A DNA stretch of 64,000 nt from Chengkuizengella sediminis (GCF_010078385.1 NZ_SIJC01000002.1:310001-374000), one strand, 5' to 3'; numbered from the stretch's first letter, positions 34,817 to 45,450 are shown. Numbers and translations are program-made. The notes: generated by a model not told the origin, from the letters alone.

Positions 34817-34969
34817 ATGGATAAAAGAAAGGTGATAGAAGCTTATCAACGGGGGTTTCTAACCACTCAGGAATGTGCTCAAATCTTAGGATTAGATTCA
34901 GTAAAGATTATGAGGCTTGTTCATGATTCAAATTGGTCGGATCAGCAAAAAACACAAAAAGTGAGATAA
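34817..34969 (+). CDS. Small helix-turn-helix-like protein, 50 residues
   Basis: ATG 34817 has GGAGGG upstream; earlier in-frame start codons lie in the inverted repeat and lack a binding site. The product DKRKVIEAYQRGFLTTQECAQILGLDSVKIMRLVHDS has the residue pattern of a minimal helix-turn-helix (EAYQRG-LTTQECAQILGL-S), similar to short DNA-binding proteins found in Bacillales. The target is unknown. It lies between cheR and aroC, where B. subtilis has no gene, and has its own terminator. Confidence 0.6.
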   Translation: MDKRKVIEAYQRGFLTTQECAQILGLDSVKIMRLVHDSNWSDQQKTQKVR

Positions 34970-35016
34970 AGATATAAAAATAAGCTAATATTAGGATAGA
35001 AAGTTTTCATCCTAAT

Positions 35017-35053
35017 AAAAAACACGTCAAGCAAAATAGCTAGCGTGTTTTTT
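35017..35053. terminator. Terminator after the small HTH gene
   Basis: AAAAAACACG pairs with CGTGTTTTTT. A second perfect hairpin, ATTAGGAT/ATCCTAAT, directly precedes it. Confidence 0.8.
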
Positions 35054-35059
35054 GCTTTC

Positions 35060-35088
35060 TTGTCAACTGTACTCAACTATACTATAAT
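35060..35088 (+). promoter_or_regulatory. Sigma-A promoter of the aroC operon
   Basis: TTGTCA (35060-35065), a 17-base spacer and perfect TATAAT (35083-35088). It lies 72 bases before aroC. Confidence 0.75.
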
Positions 35089-35159
35089 TATCAACATGAA
35101 TTCTAGGAATGGAAGACGGACATTCGTCATGTGGAAAAAAATGAAGGGGGATTTAATGA

Positions 35160-36323
35160 GTGAGATATTTAACAGCCGGTGAAACACATGGACCTCAGTT
35201 AACTGCAATTATTGAAGGTATGCCAAGTAATTTGAAAATTAATTTTGAAGAAATAAATAGAGAGTTGCAGCGACGTCAAAAAGGGTATGGACGCGGTAGA
35301 AGAATGCAAATTGAGAAGGATGCAGCAAACATAGTAGGTGGAGTAAGACATGGGAAATCTACAGGAGCTCCAATTGCATTAGTTGTAGAAAATAAAGACT
35401 GGACACATTGGACAACAGTGATGAATATAGAGCCAATTGAAGGATCAGACGAAGAAAAAAGACGCGTGCATAGACCTCGTCCAGGACATGCAGACCTCAA
35501 CGGAGGCTTGAAATATAATCATAAAGATTTAAGAAATGTACTTGAACGTTCTAGTGCTAGAGAAACGGCAGCAAGGGTAGCGGTAGGTGCTGTTGCAAAA
35601 CAACTTCTTGCTGAATTCGGAATTAAAGTTGCAGGTCAAGTTATTCGTATAGGGGAAGTGGAAGCGAAAGTCCAAAATATTCCAATTGATGAATTGATCC
35701 GTGTCACAGAAGAATCTCCAGTAAGAGTAGTAGATAAAGAAGCAGAAGCAAAAATGATTGCTCATATTGATCAAGTGAAAAAAGAAGGAGACTCCATTGG
35801 TGGTATTGTGGAGTGTATCATAGAAGGTGTTCCGATTGGTCTTGGAAGTCATGTTCAGTGGGATCGCAAGTTGGATGGACGAATTGCCCAAGCTGTTGTA
35901 TCCATCAATGCTTTTAAAGGCTGTGAGATTGGGATTGGTTTTGAAGCAGGCTCAATTCGAGGCTCACAAGTACATGATGAGATTTTATATACCCCAGAAA
36001 AAGGGTATCATCGTAAGACGAATCGTTTAGGTGGATTTGAAGGTGGCATGACTAATGGTGAACCCATAGTTGTTAGAGGAGTAATGAAACCTATTCCTAC
36101 ATTATACAAACCTTTGGCAAGTGTAGATATTGATACAAAGGAACCATTTACAGCTCAAGTTGAACGTTCTGACAGCTGTGCTGTACCAGCTGCTAGTGTA
36201 GTTATGGAACATGTTGTAGCATGGGAACTAGCAAGTGCATTGATGGAAAAATTCGGTGGAGACTCCATTGAAGAGGTTCGTAATAATATAAATAATTACT
36301 TAGAGCAGTTGGAGCGTTACTAA
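35160..36323 (+). CDS. aroC: Chorismate synthase
   Basis: A 387-residue enzyme converting EPSP to chorismate with reduced FMN. Signatures are [27 protein letters not shown], and [19 protein letters not shown] 35160 follows AAGGGGG. This is the gene called aroF in B. subtilis. It heads the aromatic supra-operon, 2 bases before aroB. Confidence 0.96.
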   Translation: MRYLTAGETHGPQLTAIIEGMPSNLKINFEEINRELQRRQKGYGRGRRMQIEKDAANIVGGVRHGKSTGAPIALVVENKDWTHWTTVMNIEPIEGSDEEKRRVHRPRPGHADLNGGLKYNHKDLRNVLERSSARETAARVAVGAVAKQLLAEFGIKVAGQVIRIGEVEAKVQNIPIDELIRVTEESPVRVVDKEAEAKMIAHIDQVKKEGDSIGGIVECIIEGVPIGLGSHVQWDRKLDGRIAQAVVSINAFKGCEIGIGFEAGSIRGSQVHDEILYTPEKGYHRKTNRLGGFEGGMTNGEPIVVRGVMKPIPTLYKPLASVDIDTKEPFTAQVERSDSCAVPAASVVMEHVVAWELASALMEKFGGDSIEEVRNNINNYLEQLERY

Positions 36324-36325
36324 AA

Positions 36326-37420
36326 ATGAAACAATTACTTGTTGATTTGGGCGATCGTTCCTATCCTATATATATCGGTGATGGCATTTTAGATCAAATA
36401 AGTACTTATTTTGGGAAGCATCAGATTAACCCTCGCTCTCCACTAATGATTATTACAGATGACAATATTGCTCCTTTACATTTAAAGAAAGTAAAAGATC
36501 ATTTACATGAGAGTGGCTATAAAGTTTGTGAATATATCGTTCCTGCTGGTGAGACTTCTAAATCTTTAACGATGCTTGAAAAAATTATTGGAGTTGCTTT
36601 AGATGCAGGTTTAGATCGGAAATCATCTATAGTTGCTTTGGGTGGAGGAGTGGTCGGAGATTTAGCTGGATTTGTAGCTGCAAGTTTTATGAGAGGAATC
36701 CCTTTTGTACAAATTCCAACAACTATTCTCGCTCATGATAGCAGCGTTGGCGGAAAGGTTGCAGTGAACCATCCGAAAGCAAAAAACATCATTGGAGCTT
36801 TCCATCAGCCCCAAATGGTTTTATATGATACTTCAACTTTAAAAACTCTTCCTGAGAGAGAAATTAAAGCAGGGTTATCTGAATTAATTAAACATGGTCT
36901 CATATGGGATGCTAAATTTGCAGAGTGGAATCATACAAACGCAGAAAAATTGTTAGCATTAGATACTGAAGCACTGGAATATGCACTATACAATGGATGT
37001 AAAATTAAAGCTCATGTTGTATCTGAAGATGAACGTGAAAATGGACTAAGAGCAATCTTAAACTTTGGACATACGATCGGACATGCTTTAGAAGCGGTAT
37101 CGAACTACAATGAACTTTTACACGGTGAAGCGATAGCAATTGGCATGGTTGGCGCGGCAAAGTTATCTGTACACCTTGGATATCCAGAGCGTATTTACAA
37201 AGAAACAAAATCTGTTTTTAAAAAATATGGTTTGCCTATTCAAATTCCAAACCATTTAAATGTGGATGAGATTATGGAAGCTATGTTACATGATAAAAAA
37301 TTTAGTGAAGGACAAGTAGTGTTTACAATATTAAAAGATATTGGAGAAGCGCATATTCAAAGAGGAATATCCATAGATTTGATTAGAGAGATAGTTGAAC
37401 ACTTAAGATTGGAGGAATAA
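36326..37420 (+). CDS. aroB: 3-dehydroquinate synthase
   Basis: A 364-residue NAD-dependent enzyme that cyclises DAHP to 3-dehydroquinate. Motifs are VALGGGVVGDLAGFVAAS (NAD loop), the metal and catalytic block SELIKHGLIWD, and HTIGHALEA. ATG 36326 lies 2 bases after the aroC stop. Confidence 0.96.
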   Translation: MKQLLVDLGDRSYPIYIGDGILDQISTYFGKHQINPRSPLMIITDDNIAPLHLKKVKDHLHESGYKVCEYIVPAGETSKSLTMLEKIIGVALDAGLDRKSSIVALGGGVVGDLAGFVAASFMRGIPFVQIPTTILAHDSSVGGKVAVNHPKAKNIIGAFHQPQMVLYDTSTLKTLPEREIKAGLSELIKHGLIWDAKFAEWNHTNAEKLLALDTEALEYALYNGCKIKAHVVSEDERENGLRAILNFGHTIGHALEAVSNYNELLHGEAIAIGMVGAAKLSVHLGYPERIYKETKSVFKKYGLPIQIPNHLNVDEIMEAMLHDKKFSEGQVVFTILKDIGEAHIQRGISIDLIREIVEHLRLEE

Positions 37421-37427
37421 ATAAAAT

Positions 37428-37796
37428 ATGTATGTTAGGGGAATACGAGGAGCAATTACGGTAGAGCATAACGAGGAGACCGAAATATTAGATGCTACTT
37501 CTGAATTATTAAAAACGATTATAAAGGAAAACGATGTGAAACCTGATGACATTTGTAGTGTGTTTGTCACGGTAACACATGATATTACTGCAACGTTTCC
37601 TGCTAGAACGATACGACAAATGAGTGGATGGGAGCTTGTACCTTTGATGTGTTCACTGGAAATCGATGTACCTGGAAGTTTGCCTAGATGTATTCGTTTA
37701 ATGGTTCAGATCAACACAACAAAACAACAAAATGAAATGAAACATGTTTATTTGAGCGAAGCAACAAAACTTCGTCCTGATTTAAAACCAAGTTGA
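37428..37796 (+). CDS. aroH: Monofunctional chorismate mutase AroH
   Basis: A 122-residue enzyme converting chorismate to prephenate. The catalytic residues known from B. subtilis chorismate mutase appear at the same numbers: R7, C75, E78, R90 and Y108. GGAGG lies 12 bases upstream of ATG. Its stop codon overlaps the -35 of the trp promoter. Confidence 0.95.
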   Translation: MYVRGIRGAITVEHNEETEILDATSELLKTIIKENDVKPDDICSVFVTVTHDITATFPARTIRQMSGWELVPLMCSLEIDVPGSLPRCIRLMVQINTTKQQNEMKHVYLSEATKLRPDLKPS

Positions 37797-37822
37797 CTTA
37801 TTTGTTTTTCATAGTGTATATT
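37793..37822 (+). promoter_or_regulatory. Predicted internal promoter for the trp leader
   Basis: TTGACT (37793-37798) and TATATT (37817-37822) with an 18-base spacer, overlapping the end of aroH. The predicted start near 37829 is only a few bases before the (U/G)AG repeats. Confidence 0.55.
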
Positions 37823-37832
37823 AAATTTAGAA

Positions 37833-37911
37833 TAGTAGAGTTTAGTTAGATGAGAATAGATGGATCTTTAGTCCAAAGTAGAATAGATGAGATTTTTAAA
37901 TATAGTGCCCC
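37833..37911 (+). promoter_or_regulatory. TRAP-binding (U/G)AG repeat array in the trp leader
   Basis: UAG/GAG triplets begin at 37833, 37838, 37843, 37847, 37852, 37857, 37869, 37879, 37884 and 37889, with extra UAG at 37836 and AAG at 37876. Most are about 5 bases apart, as expected for wrapping around the 11-subunit TRAP ring encoded at 27.4 kb. AGTAGAG (37834-37840) can pair with CTCTGCT (38079-38085) in the terminator's 5' arm, so an antiterminator that TRAP would block is possible. Confidence 0.75.
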
Positions 37912-38077
37912 ATTTTCTATAATTACAGAAGCTATGAAAACAAGTTTATTATTTTTTGATTGTCAATTTATGTAACTTTGTTTTTTTGAATTTTTTGTAA
38001 TTATTAAATTGAAGTGAATTGTTTCTTTATTTGGGGTATATTAAAACGGACTATTTTTTCATAATTCATATGACAAA

Positions 38078-38106
38078 CCTCTGCTATGTTAAAGCAGAGG
38101 TTTTTT
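38078..38106 (+). terminator. trp leader terminator (attenuator)
   Basis: CCTCTGC and GCAGAGG form a 7-bp stem with a 9-base loop and six T, 42 bases before trpE. It is the likely point where TRAP-bound transcripts end. Confidence 0.85.
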
Positions 38107-38148
38107 GATATTTTAAGATCTTATTGCATCAGAAGGAGTTGATCATGT

Positions 38149-39678
38149 ATGTATTATCCAAAAATAACAAAAGTGAAGGAACTAGCAAGAAAATATAATT
38201 TAATACCCATTGTACGTGACATATTAGCTGATATTGAAACCCCAATACGAGTTTTTAACCATTTTCATCAAGAGAGAAATGCTTTTTTATTAGAGAGTGT
38301 TGAGGGAGGGGTAAATTGGGCTAGATATTCCTTCATAGGTAAAAATCCATTCTTAATTATCCAAGGTAAAAATGGAAACATAACGATTAACAAACATGGT
38401 AAAAAACAAAATGTGAAAGATCAGCCTATTGAAGCTTTGAAACAACTGCTTAGTTCATATTCTAGTCCGGCATTACCTGATTTGCCAAGATTCACAGGGG
38501 GAGCAGTTGGCTTTTTTGGATATGACTTATTACAATATTACGAAAATCTCCCTGCACATGACATCGATGATTTGCAAATGAATGATATACAATTTATGTT
38601 TTGTGACGAAGTGATTGTTTTTGACCATTTTAAACAACAGGTAAAAATTATTGCTAATGTACATGTGCCAAATCAGGCAACAGAAATGGAAATTGAGAGA
38701 GCATATAGTGAAACATGCAGACGTATTGATGAGACTATTTTAAGATTACAAGAACCTTTAGCAGTGCCACCGATGGCGCATAATCAAATACCTGATGTAG
38801 ATTTAGAACGTATACAATCTAATGTAACCAAAAATCAATTTATGAATAATGTGGAAGCAGCAAAGGAATACATTCGGGCAGGAGATATTTTTCAAGTTGT
38901 GCTTTCTCAAAGGTTTGAAATTGAAACAGAAATTTCACCATTACATGTATATCGGGTGCTTAGAACCATGAATCCTTCACCATATATGTATTATTTAAAA
39001 ATGGAAGATGAGATCATTGTAGGAACTTCTCCTGAATCTCTAGTGAGAGTTGAAGGAGGTCGTGTCCAAACTAAACCGATTGCAGGTACGAGACCAAGAG
39101 GGGAAACAGAAGAATTAGATTTACAGTTCGAAAAGGATCTTCTTTCTGACCCTAAAGAATTAGCTGAACACCTTATGTTAGTTGACTTAGGTCGAAATGA
39201 CATCGGACGAGTGGCAGAGTTCAGTACTGTAGAATGTGATACGTTTATGGAAATAGAAAGGTATTCACACGTAATGCATATAGTATCCAACGTGTCTGGA
39301 AAACTTAGAGACGACAAAGATTTTTTTGATGCTTTTATTTCTTGCTTACCAGCAGGAACAGTATCAGGTGCTCCTAAATTAAGAGCGATGGAAATTATAG
39401 CTGAATTTGAAAATGAAGCTAGGGGAGCTTATGCAGGGGCAATCGGTTATTTAGGGTTTTCGGGCAATTTAGATACCTGTATTACCATTCGTACGATTAT
39501 TTTTAAAAATGGAAAAGCTTATGTGCAAGCAGGTGCTGGTATCGTGTGGGATTCAGTTCCAGAAAAGGAATATGAAGAAACAGTCAATAAGGCAAAAGCA
39601 CTGCTTAAAGCAATTCGATTGGCTGAGGTGTGGTTTAACAAAGAGCAATCTAATCTAGTGAATCAGGATTATTATTAA
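38149..39678 (+). CDS. trpE: Anthranilate synthase component I
   Basis: A 509-residue enzyme. N-terminal LLES (47-50) is the tryptophan feedback site. The C-terminal chorismate-binding domain has IFQVVLSQRFE, TSPESLVRVEGG, PIAGTRPRG, LVDLGRNDIGRVA and PAGTVSGAPKLRAME. AAGGAG precedes ATG. It is controlled by the TRAP leader upstream. No trpG is in the operon, as in B. subtilis where a shared glutaminase subunit lies elsewhere. Confidence 0.96.
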   Translation: MYYPKITKVKELARKYNLIPIVRDILADIETPIRVFNHFHQERNAFLLESVEGGVNWARYSFIGKNPFLIIQGKNGNITINKHGKKQNVKDQPIEALKQLLSSYSSPALPDLPRFTGGAVGFFGYDLLQYYENLPAHDIDDLQMNDIQFMFCDEVIVFDHFKQQVKIIANVHVPNQATEMEIERAYSETCRRIDETILRLQEPLAVPPMAHNQIPDVDLERIQSNVTKNQFMNNVEAAKEYIRAGDIFQVVLSQRFEIETEISPLHVYRVLRTMNPSPYMYYLKMEDEIIVGTSPESLVRVEGGRVQTKPIAGTRPRGETEELDLQFEKDLLSDPKELAEHLMLVDLGRNDIGRVAEFSTVECDTFMEIERYSHVMHIVSNVSGKLRDDKDFFDAFISCLPAGTVSGAPKLRAMEIIAEFENEARGAYAGAIGYLGFSGNLDTCITIRTIIFKNGKAYVQAGAGIVWDSVPEKEYEETVNKAKALLKAIRLAEVWFNKEQSNLVNQDYY

Positions 39679-39723
39679 TAAAATTTATATTTAAAAATTT
39701 TTATTTTGTCGAGGGGGAGTAGT

Positions 39724-40761
39724 ATGGAAACGAATGTGATCAAAGATGTGTTGTCAAAATTGTTAGATGGAAACCATTTATCTAAAGATGAAGCTCGACA
39801 AGTGATGGAAGAAATGATGGAAGGTCGTGCAACAGGAGTACAAATCGGAAGCCTTTTAACTGCGTTAAGAATAAAAGGAGAAACGATTGAAGAAGTTACT
39901 GGTTTTGCTGAAACGATGAGGAGCAAATCCTACAGAGTTCAGACCACGAATCATCCATTGTTAGATACATGTGGAACAGGTGGGGATGGTGCGAATACGT
40001 TTAATATTTCCACAGCATCCGCCATTGTAGCAGCAGCAGGTAATATCCGTGTTGCGAAACATGGCAATCGTGCCATGTCTAGTAAAAGTGGAAGTGCAGA
40101 TGTACTTGAAGCATTAGGAGTAAATATTAATCTAGATCATAATCAAGCACAAATATGTATTGATCATGTGGGTATATGTTTTATGTTTGCACAAAAATAT
40201 CATGAATCCATGAAAAATGTTGCAACGCCAAGAAGAGAGCTTGGCTTTCGTACTGTATTTAATATGTTGGGTCCTTTAACGAACCCTGCAAATGCAGATC
40301 GACAGCTAATGGGGGTATTTGACCGTAGCAAAACGGAGCTTATTGCTTCTGTTTTACGTGAATTGGATTTAGAAAGAGCACTTGTCGTTTCTAGTTATGA
40401 CGGATTAGATGAAATTAGTATCTCAGCTCCTACTCAAGTAAGTGAATTAAAAGGTGGAATTATAAACACATATGATATTACCCCAGATGATTTAGGGCTT
40501 GAGGGTTATCCCGTAGAAGAAATAGCAGGTGGAGATGCCTTAGAAAATGCAGAAATCATACGTTCTGTTTTTAAAGGCGAAAAAGGAGCTCGTAGAAATA
40601 TTATATTGGCAAATGCAGGGGCTTGTTTTTATGTATTTGATCACTGTTCATCCCTACAGGAAGGTGTCAAAATCGCTGCCAATATAATTGATAGTGGGGA
40701 AGCATTTGCGAAACTAGAGGAACTAGTGCAATTTACAAAGGAGATAAGCCATGATTCTTGA
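39724..40761 (+). CDS. trpD: Anthranilate phosphoribosyltransferase
   Basis: A 345-residue enzyme with the PRPP-binding loop DTCGTGGDGANTFNIST and KHGNRAMSSKSGSADVLEALG. ATG 39724 follows GAGGGGGAG; an in-frame upstream start is less likely. It overlaps trpC by 11 bases. Confidence 0.95.
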   Translation: METNVIKDVLSKLLDGNHLSKDEARQVMEEMMEGRATGVQIGSLLTALRIKGETIEEVTGFAETMRSKSYRVQTTNHPLLDTCGTGGDGANTFNISTASAIVAAAGNIRVAKHGNRAMSSKSGSADVLEALGVNINLDHNQAQICIDHVGICFMFAQKYHESMKNVATPRRELGFRTVFNMLGPLTNPANADRQLMGVFDRSKTELIASVLRELDLERALVVSSYDGLDEISISAPTQVSELKGGIINTYDITPDDLGLEGYPVEEIAGGDALENAEIIRSVFKGEKGARRNIILANAGACFYVFDHCSSLQEGVKIAANIIDSGEAFAKLEELVQFTKEISHDS

Positions 40762-41539
40762 TCAAATTGTAGCAACGAAAAAAGAAGAAGTTGAACGTTT
40801 AAAAAGTGCATTTTCCATAAGGAATTATAAAAACATTATTTCGACCTTACCTCCTTGTAAAGGATTCGAAAAAGCGCTAACGAAAACTAAAAATAGATCT
40901 ATGGGTTTGATTGCAGAAGTCAAAAAAGCATCACCTTCCAAAGGTTTAATTCGTGAAGATTTTAACCCTGTTGAAATCGCAAAAAGTTATGAAAAAGCTG
41001 GAGCGGACTGCCTCTCCGTATTAACTGATGAGCAATATTTTCAAGGATCTATAAAGTATTTAAAGCAAGTTAGAGAAGTAGTGAATCTCCCCCTTTTGAG
41101 GAAGGAATTTATTATTGATCCTTTACAAATATATGAGGCCAGAATTATTGGAGCAGATGCGATTCTTTTAATAGCAGCATTACTAACGATGGAACAGATG
41201 CGTGAATTAACAAAATTATCAACTGATTTAGGAATGGATACATTGATAGAAGTTCATGATTTAGAAGAATTAGAACAAGTTCTATCATTGGATGTATCTT
41301 TAATTGGGATCAACAACCGCAATCTAAAAACCTTTGAAACAGACATTCAAACTACGGAAACTTTAATCACACATATTCCGAAAGAGGTGACAGTAGTTAG
41401 TGAAAGTGGGATTTCAAATGCATCACAAATAAAACACCTATTGATCAAAGGTGCTGGAGCAGTACTTGTAGGTGAACATTTTATGAGACAAGATAGTGTA
41501 GAACTGGCAGTAAATCAGCTTATGGGAGATAGATCATGA
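40751..41539 (+). CDS. trpC: Indole-3-glycerol phosphate synthase
   Basis: A 262-residue TIM barrel. It contains IAEVKKASPSKGLI, LLRKEFIIDPLQIYEA (catalytic lysine), GINNRNLKTFE and VVSESGIS. Start ATG lies within the trpD end with AGGAGATA upstream. Confidence 0.95.
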   Translation: MILDQIVATKKEEVERLKSAFSIRNYKNIISTLPPCKGFEKALTKTKNRSMGLIAEVKKASPSKGLIREDFNPVEIAKSYEKAGADCLSVLTDEQYFQGSIKYLKQVREVVNLPLLRKEFIIDPLQIYEARIIGADAILLIAALLTMEQMRELTKLSTDLGMDTLIEVHDLEELEQVLSLDVSLIGINNRNLKTFETDIQTTETLITHIPKEVTVVSESGISNASQIKHLLIKGAGAVLVGEHFMRQDSVELAVNQLMGDRS

Positions 41540-42243
41540 ATAATCTAGTGGTAAAAATTTGTGGGATTTTAGATGTGCCAACAATTGAATCGATGTTAAA
41601 TCTACCTATTGATTATATTGGTTTTGTATTTGCAAAAAGCAGGAGACAAGTAACACCCGGGCAAGTAGCTGATATGATTCAAGCTTTAGGAAATCATCAT
41701 ATCAAGGTTCCAGAAACCGCAGGTGTTTTTGTCAACCCAAGTGAACAAGAACTCGAAGAAACGGTTAGACATGCATCATTGGATATCATACAATTACATG
41801 GTCAAGAGTCACCTGAATTTTGTAAATGGGTGAAGCAATCTCTAAATGTAAAAGTATTTAAAGTTTTTTCAAACTTGCATCAGATTGTGATGAGGGATGA
41901 TTCAACCAACTCATATGAACAAGTTGATGAAGAATGTTCAAAACTACTAAATCCATATGTAAATCAAATTGATGCGTTAATGTTGGACACTTATGATCCA
42001 GTTGTTGGTGGTGGAACTGGAGAAACCTTTAATTGGGAATTGATTCCAATTGTTCAACGATGGACGAAGAAAAATAATGTCCCTTTGATCGTTGCAGGAG
42101 GACTAGATGTAGATAATGTAAGGTCATTAATTTCAACTTATGCTCCAGATGGAGTGGATGTATCAAGTGGAGTTGAAACCAATCGAATAAAAGATGTCAA
42201 AAAAATAAAAACCTTTGTTGAAAGGGTGAGAGTAAATGTTTAA
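41536..42243 (+). CDS. trpF: Phosphoribosylanthranilate isomerase
   Basis: A 235-residue TIM barrel that begins [13 protein letters not shown] with the catalytic cysteine; the catalytic aspartate is in [21 protein letters not shown] overlap with trpC gives coupled translation. Confidence 0.94.
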   Translation: MNNLVVKICGILDVPTIESMLNLPIDYIGFVFAKSRRQVTPGQVADMIQALGNHHIKVPETAGVFVNPSEQELEETVRHASLDIIQLHGQESPEFCKWVKQSLNVKVFKVFSNLHQIVMRDDSTNSYEQVDEECSKLLNPYVNQIDALMLDTYDPVVGGGTGETFNWELIPIVQRWTKKNNVPLIVAGGLDVDNVRSLISTYAPDGVDVSSGVETNRIKDVKKIKTFVERVRVNV

Positions 42244-43441
42244 TGTACCAGATGCACAAGGAAGATTCGGAAAATTCGGAGGGAAATACGTTCCAGAAAC
42301 ATTAATGAACGCGCTAATTGAGTTAGAAGAAGCATACAAACACTACTCAAAGGATCAAGAATTTCAAGATGAAATCCGTTATTTATTAAAACAATATTCT
42401 GGACGTCCCACTTCGTTATATTATGCTGAAAGATTGAGTGAACATCTCGGTGGTGCCAAGATTTATTTAAAACGTGAAGATTTAAATCATACAGGAGCAC
42501 ATAAAATTAATAACACAATTGGACAAGGTGTGCTCGCAAAAAGAATGGGTAAAAAGAAAGTTATAGCTGAAACTGGGGCTGGTCAGCATGGTGTAGCTTC
42601 AGCTACCGTAGCTGCATTATTAGGTTTGGAATGTAAAGTTTTTATGGGTGAAGAAGATACCAAAAGACAACAGCTCAACGTGTTTCGTATGAACTTATTA
42701 GGAGCAGAAGTGATACCAGTTACTTCAGGAACCCGTACCTTGAAGGATGCTGGGAATGAGACCTTACGATATTGGGTTAGCAATGTTCATGATACATTTT
42801 ATATTTTGGGTTCTGTAGTAGGTCCTCATCCATATCCGATGATGGTACGTGATTTCCAAAGAATTATTGGTGAAGAAGCTAGAAAACAGATTATTGATGC
42901 AGAAGGAAAACTACCAGATACAGTGATTGCTTGTGTAGGTGGTGGGAGTAATGCAATAGGTATATTTCATCCATTTGTTAATGACTTTAGCGTGAAATTA
43001 ATTGGTGTTGAAGCTTCGGGTAAAGGTGTTCATACTGATCAACATGCAGCAACGATGACAAAAGGAACACATGGGGTGTTCCAAGGTTCTATGAGTTATT
43101 TATTACAAGATGAATTCGGACAAGTTCAACCAGCTCATTCCATTTCAGCAGGTTTAGATTACCCTGGCGTAGGTCCCGAGCATGCCTATTTGAAAGATAC
43201 AAAAAGAGCAGAGTATGTTCCCATTACGGATGAAGAAGCCTTGGAAGCATTAAAATTGTTAAGTAGAACAGAAGGCATCATTCCAGCTTTGGAAAGTGCT
43301 CATGCGATTGCTCAAACGATGAAAATCGCTCCCATAATGGATAAGGACCAAGTGATAGTTGTTAGTTTATCTGGGCGTGGAGATAAAGATGTTGAGTCTA
43401 TTATGCATTACTTAGAGGGGGACCATTATGAATCTGATTGA
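42236..43441 (+). CDS. trpB: Tryptophan synthase beta chain
   Basis: A 401-residue PLP enzyme. The Schiff-base lysine is in [13 protein letters not shown], and the phosphate-binding loop is [30 protein letters not shown] is the family start. It overlaps trpF by 8 bases and trpA by 14. Confidence 0.97.
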   Translation: MFNVPDAQGRFGKFGGKYVPETLMNALIELEEAYKHYSKDQEFQDEIRYLLKQYSGRPTSLYYAERLSEHLGGAKIYLKREDLNHTGAHKINNTIGQGVLAKRMGKKKVIAETGAGQHGVASATVAALLGLECKVFMGEEDTKRQQLNVFRMNLLGAEVIPVTSGTRTLKDAGNETLRYWVSNVHDTFYILGSVVGPHPYPMMVRDFQRIIGEEARKQIIDAEGKLPDTVIACVGGGSNAIGIFHPFVNDFSVKLIGVEASGKGVHTDQHAATMTKGTHGVFQGSMSYLLQDEFGQVQPAHSISAGLDYPGVGPEHAYLKDTKRAEYVPITDEEALEALKLLSRTEGIIPALESAHAIAQTMKIAPIMDKDQVIVVSLSGRGDKDVESIMHYLEGDHYESD

Positions 43442-44234
43442 TCAAAAATTTAATGAACTTAAAAAACAGGACAAAACCGCTCTAATTCCATTTTTAACGA
43501 TGGGAGATCCTGATATAGAAACCTCCATTCAAATTATTAAAGAATTAGAAAAGGCTGGAGCTGATATTGTTGAATTAGGCGTTCCTTATTCAGATCCGTT
43601 AGCTGATGGTCCAGTGATTCAAAGAGCTTCTCAACGAGCACTGAAACATAATATCAACATCCAAAGCTGTTTGGAAATTGCAAAAAAAGCTAGACAAGAA
43701 AATGTATCTCTACCATTTATACTTTTCACGTACTATAATCCTGTTTTGCAATTTGGACTTGAATCTTTTTTTGAGAAATTACAGGTACATCAAATTAGCG
43801 GAGTCATTATACCTGATCTACCGATTGAAGAAGATGAAGAAGTCAGAGCTATATCTGAACGATATCAAATTCATCTCGTACCACTTGTGGCACCAACGTC
43901 AAAAGATAGAATTACTAGTATCTCAAAAAAAGCAGCGGGATTTGTATACTGTGTGTCTTCATTAGGTGTAACGGGAGTTCGTTCATCCTTTTATGATGGC
44001 ATTGATGATTTTATATCTCTTGTAAAACAATCAACTGATTTACCAGTAGCTATAGGTTTCGGGATATCTACAAGTGAGCAGTTTTCTAAATTTGCAAAGA
44101 ACTGTGATGGTGTTGTAGTAGGAAGTGCAATCGTTCGTAATATAGAGGAACAACTACCGTTACTGCAATCTGAAGAAACGAAAGAAAAAGGGCTATTGCA
44201 AATTCGTGAATTTGTGGCACAATTAAAAGAATAG
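43428..44234 (+). CDS. trpA: Tryptophan synthase alpha chain
   Basis: A 268-residue TIM barrel with [12 protein letters not shown], the catalytic region [17 protein letters not shown], and the flexible loop [11 protein letters not shown]. It partners TrpB. ATG lies within the trpB end with GGGGGACC upstream. Confidence 0.96.
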   Translation: MNLIDQKFNELKKQDKTALIPFLTMGDPDIETSIQIIKELEKAGADIVELGVPYSDPLADGPVIQRASQRALKHNINIQSCLEIAKKARQENVSLPFILFTYYNPVLQFGLESFFEKLQVHQISGVIIPDLPIEEDEEVRAISERYQIHLVPLVAPTSKDRITSISKKAAGFVYCVSSLGVTGVRSSFYDGIDDFISLVKQSTDLPVAIGFGISTSEQFSKFAKNCDGVVVGSAIVRNIEEQLPLLQSEETKEKGLLQIREFVAQLKE

Positions 44235-44316
44235 TCTTGTTTTAAAAAGATATCTGCCCTTAGTAGATGTGTTTTACTTTTGTGTGTAAATTTATTGATT
44301 GAAGAGGTGAAGCGGT

Positions 44317-45408
44317 ATGCATCCAAAGTCCAATATTGTTCATTTACCAGTTTATAAACCTGGAAAATCTACCGACGAAGTAAAAACAGAATATGGTTTA
44401 GAAAAAATCATTAAACTTGCTTCAAATGAAAATCCATATGGTTTTTCTAGCAATGTAAAAGAAGCTTTAATGACAGAATTTGAGAATACAAATATATATC
44501 CTGACGGTGCTAGTACAAAACTAATTGAAAAGTTAAGTGAGTTTTATAATGTATCTCCTAATCAATTGATTATTGGAGCAGGTTCAGATGAAGTCATATT
44601 AATGATTGCACGTGCCTTTCTTGTAAAAGGAGACGAAACCATTATGGCGACTCCTACATTTCCACAATACAAACATAATGCTGAAATCGAAGGGGCAGTT
44701 TCTATTGAAGTTCCTTTAAAAGAAGGAACACATGATTTAAATGAAATGTTAACAAGAATCTCAACGAATACAAAGATCATTTGGATTTGTTGCCCAAACA
44801 ATCCAACAGGAACCATAAATCATCATGAAGAAGTGAAAAGCTTCCTCTCTAAAGTACCAAGTGATGTGCTTGTCGTATTTGATGAAGCATATGCAGAATA
44901 CAATGAGCAGAATGAATTTCCTGACAGTTTGTCGCTATTAAAACAATTTAAAAACTTCGTTGTTTTAAGGACTTTTTCAAAAATTTATGGATTAGCCTCT
45001 CTAAGAATCGGTTATGGAATTGGACATCCAGATGTTATTCATACGATCAATCAAGTGCGAGAACCATTTAATACTACAAGTTTTGCTCAAACTGCTGCAT
45101 TAGCGGCAGTAGAAGATCAGGATTTTATTAAAGATTGTCGTAAGAAAAATAAAATAGGTTTAGCTTATTTAACAGACCAGTTTAAGAACATGGAGTTATC
45201 CTACTATCCTGCATATGGAAATTTTGTGATGGTTGATGTAAAAAAACAGGCGGATCAAGTTTTTCAAGGTTTACTCCAAAAAGGGATTATCGTTCGTGGT
45301 GGTCACCAACTTGGCTTTCCTACCTCTTTACGTGTTACGATAGGATCACAAGAACAAAATGAAGAGTTCATAGAAGCATTAAAATCAGTATTAAAAGAAG
45401 TGAATTAA
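44317..45408 (+). CDS. hisC: Histidinol-phosphate aminotransferase
   Basis: A 363-residue PLP aminotransferase with CPNNPTGTI, VVFDEAYAEY, and the lysine K222 in RTFSKIYGLASLRIGYG. In B. subtilis the trp-linked HisC also serves phenylalanine and tyrosine synthesis, which fits its place before tyrA. GAAGAGGTG precedes ATG. Confidence 0.94.
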   Translation: MHPKSNIVHLPVYKPGKSTDEVKTEYGLEKIIKLASNENPYGFSSNVKEALMTEFENTNIYPDGASTKLIEKLSEFYNVSPNQLIIGAGSDEVILMIARAFLVKGDETIMATPTFPQYKHNAEIEGAVSIEVPLKEGTHDLNEMLTRISTNTKIIWICCPNNPTGTINHHEEVKSFLSKVPSDVLVVFDEAYAEYNEQNEFPDSLSLLKQFKNFVVLRTFSKIYGLASLRIGYGIGHPDVIHTINQVREPFNTTSFAQTAALAAVEDQDFIKDCRKKNKIGLAYLTDQFKNMELSYYPAYGNFVMVDVKKQADQVFQGLLQKGIIVRGGHQLGFPTSLRVTIGSQEQNEEFIEALKSVLKEVN

Positions 45409-45450
45409 TTCTAATGACATCTTTGAATTCATAGAAAAAGAGTGAATATA

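Noticed and set aside
38145-38200. Short open frame starting 4 bases before trpE (MYVLSKNNKSE...)
   Set aside because: It stops soon after, and the same binding site serves the trpE ATG at 38149. It has no run of tryptophan codons to suggest a leader peptide.
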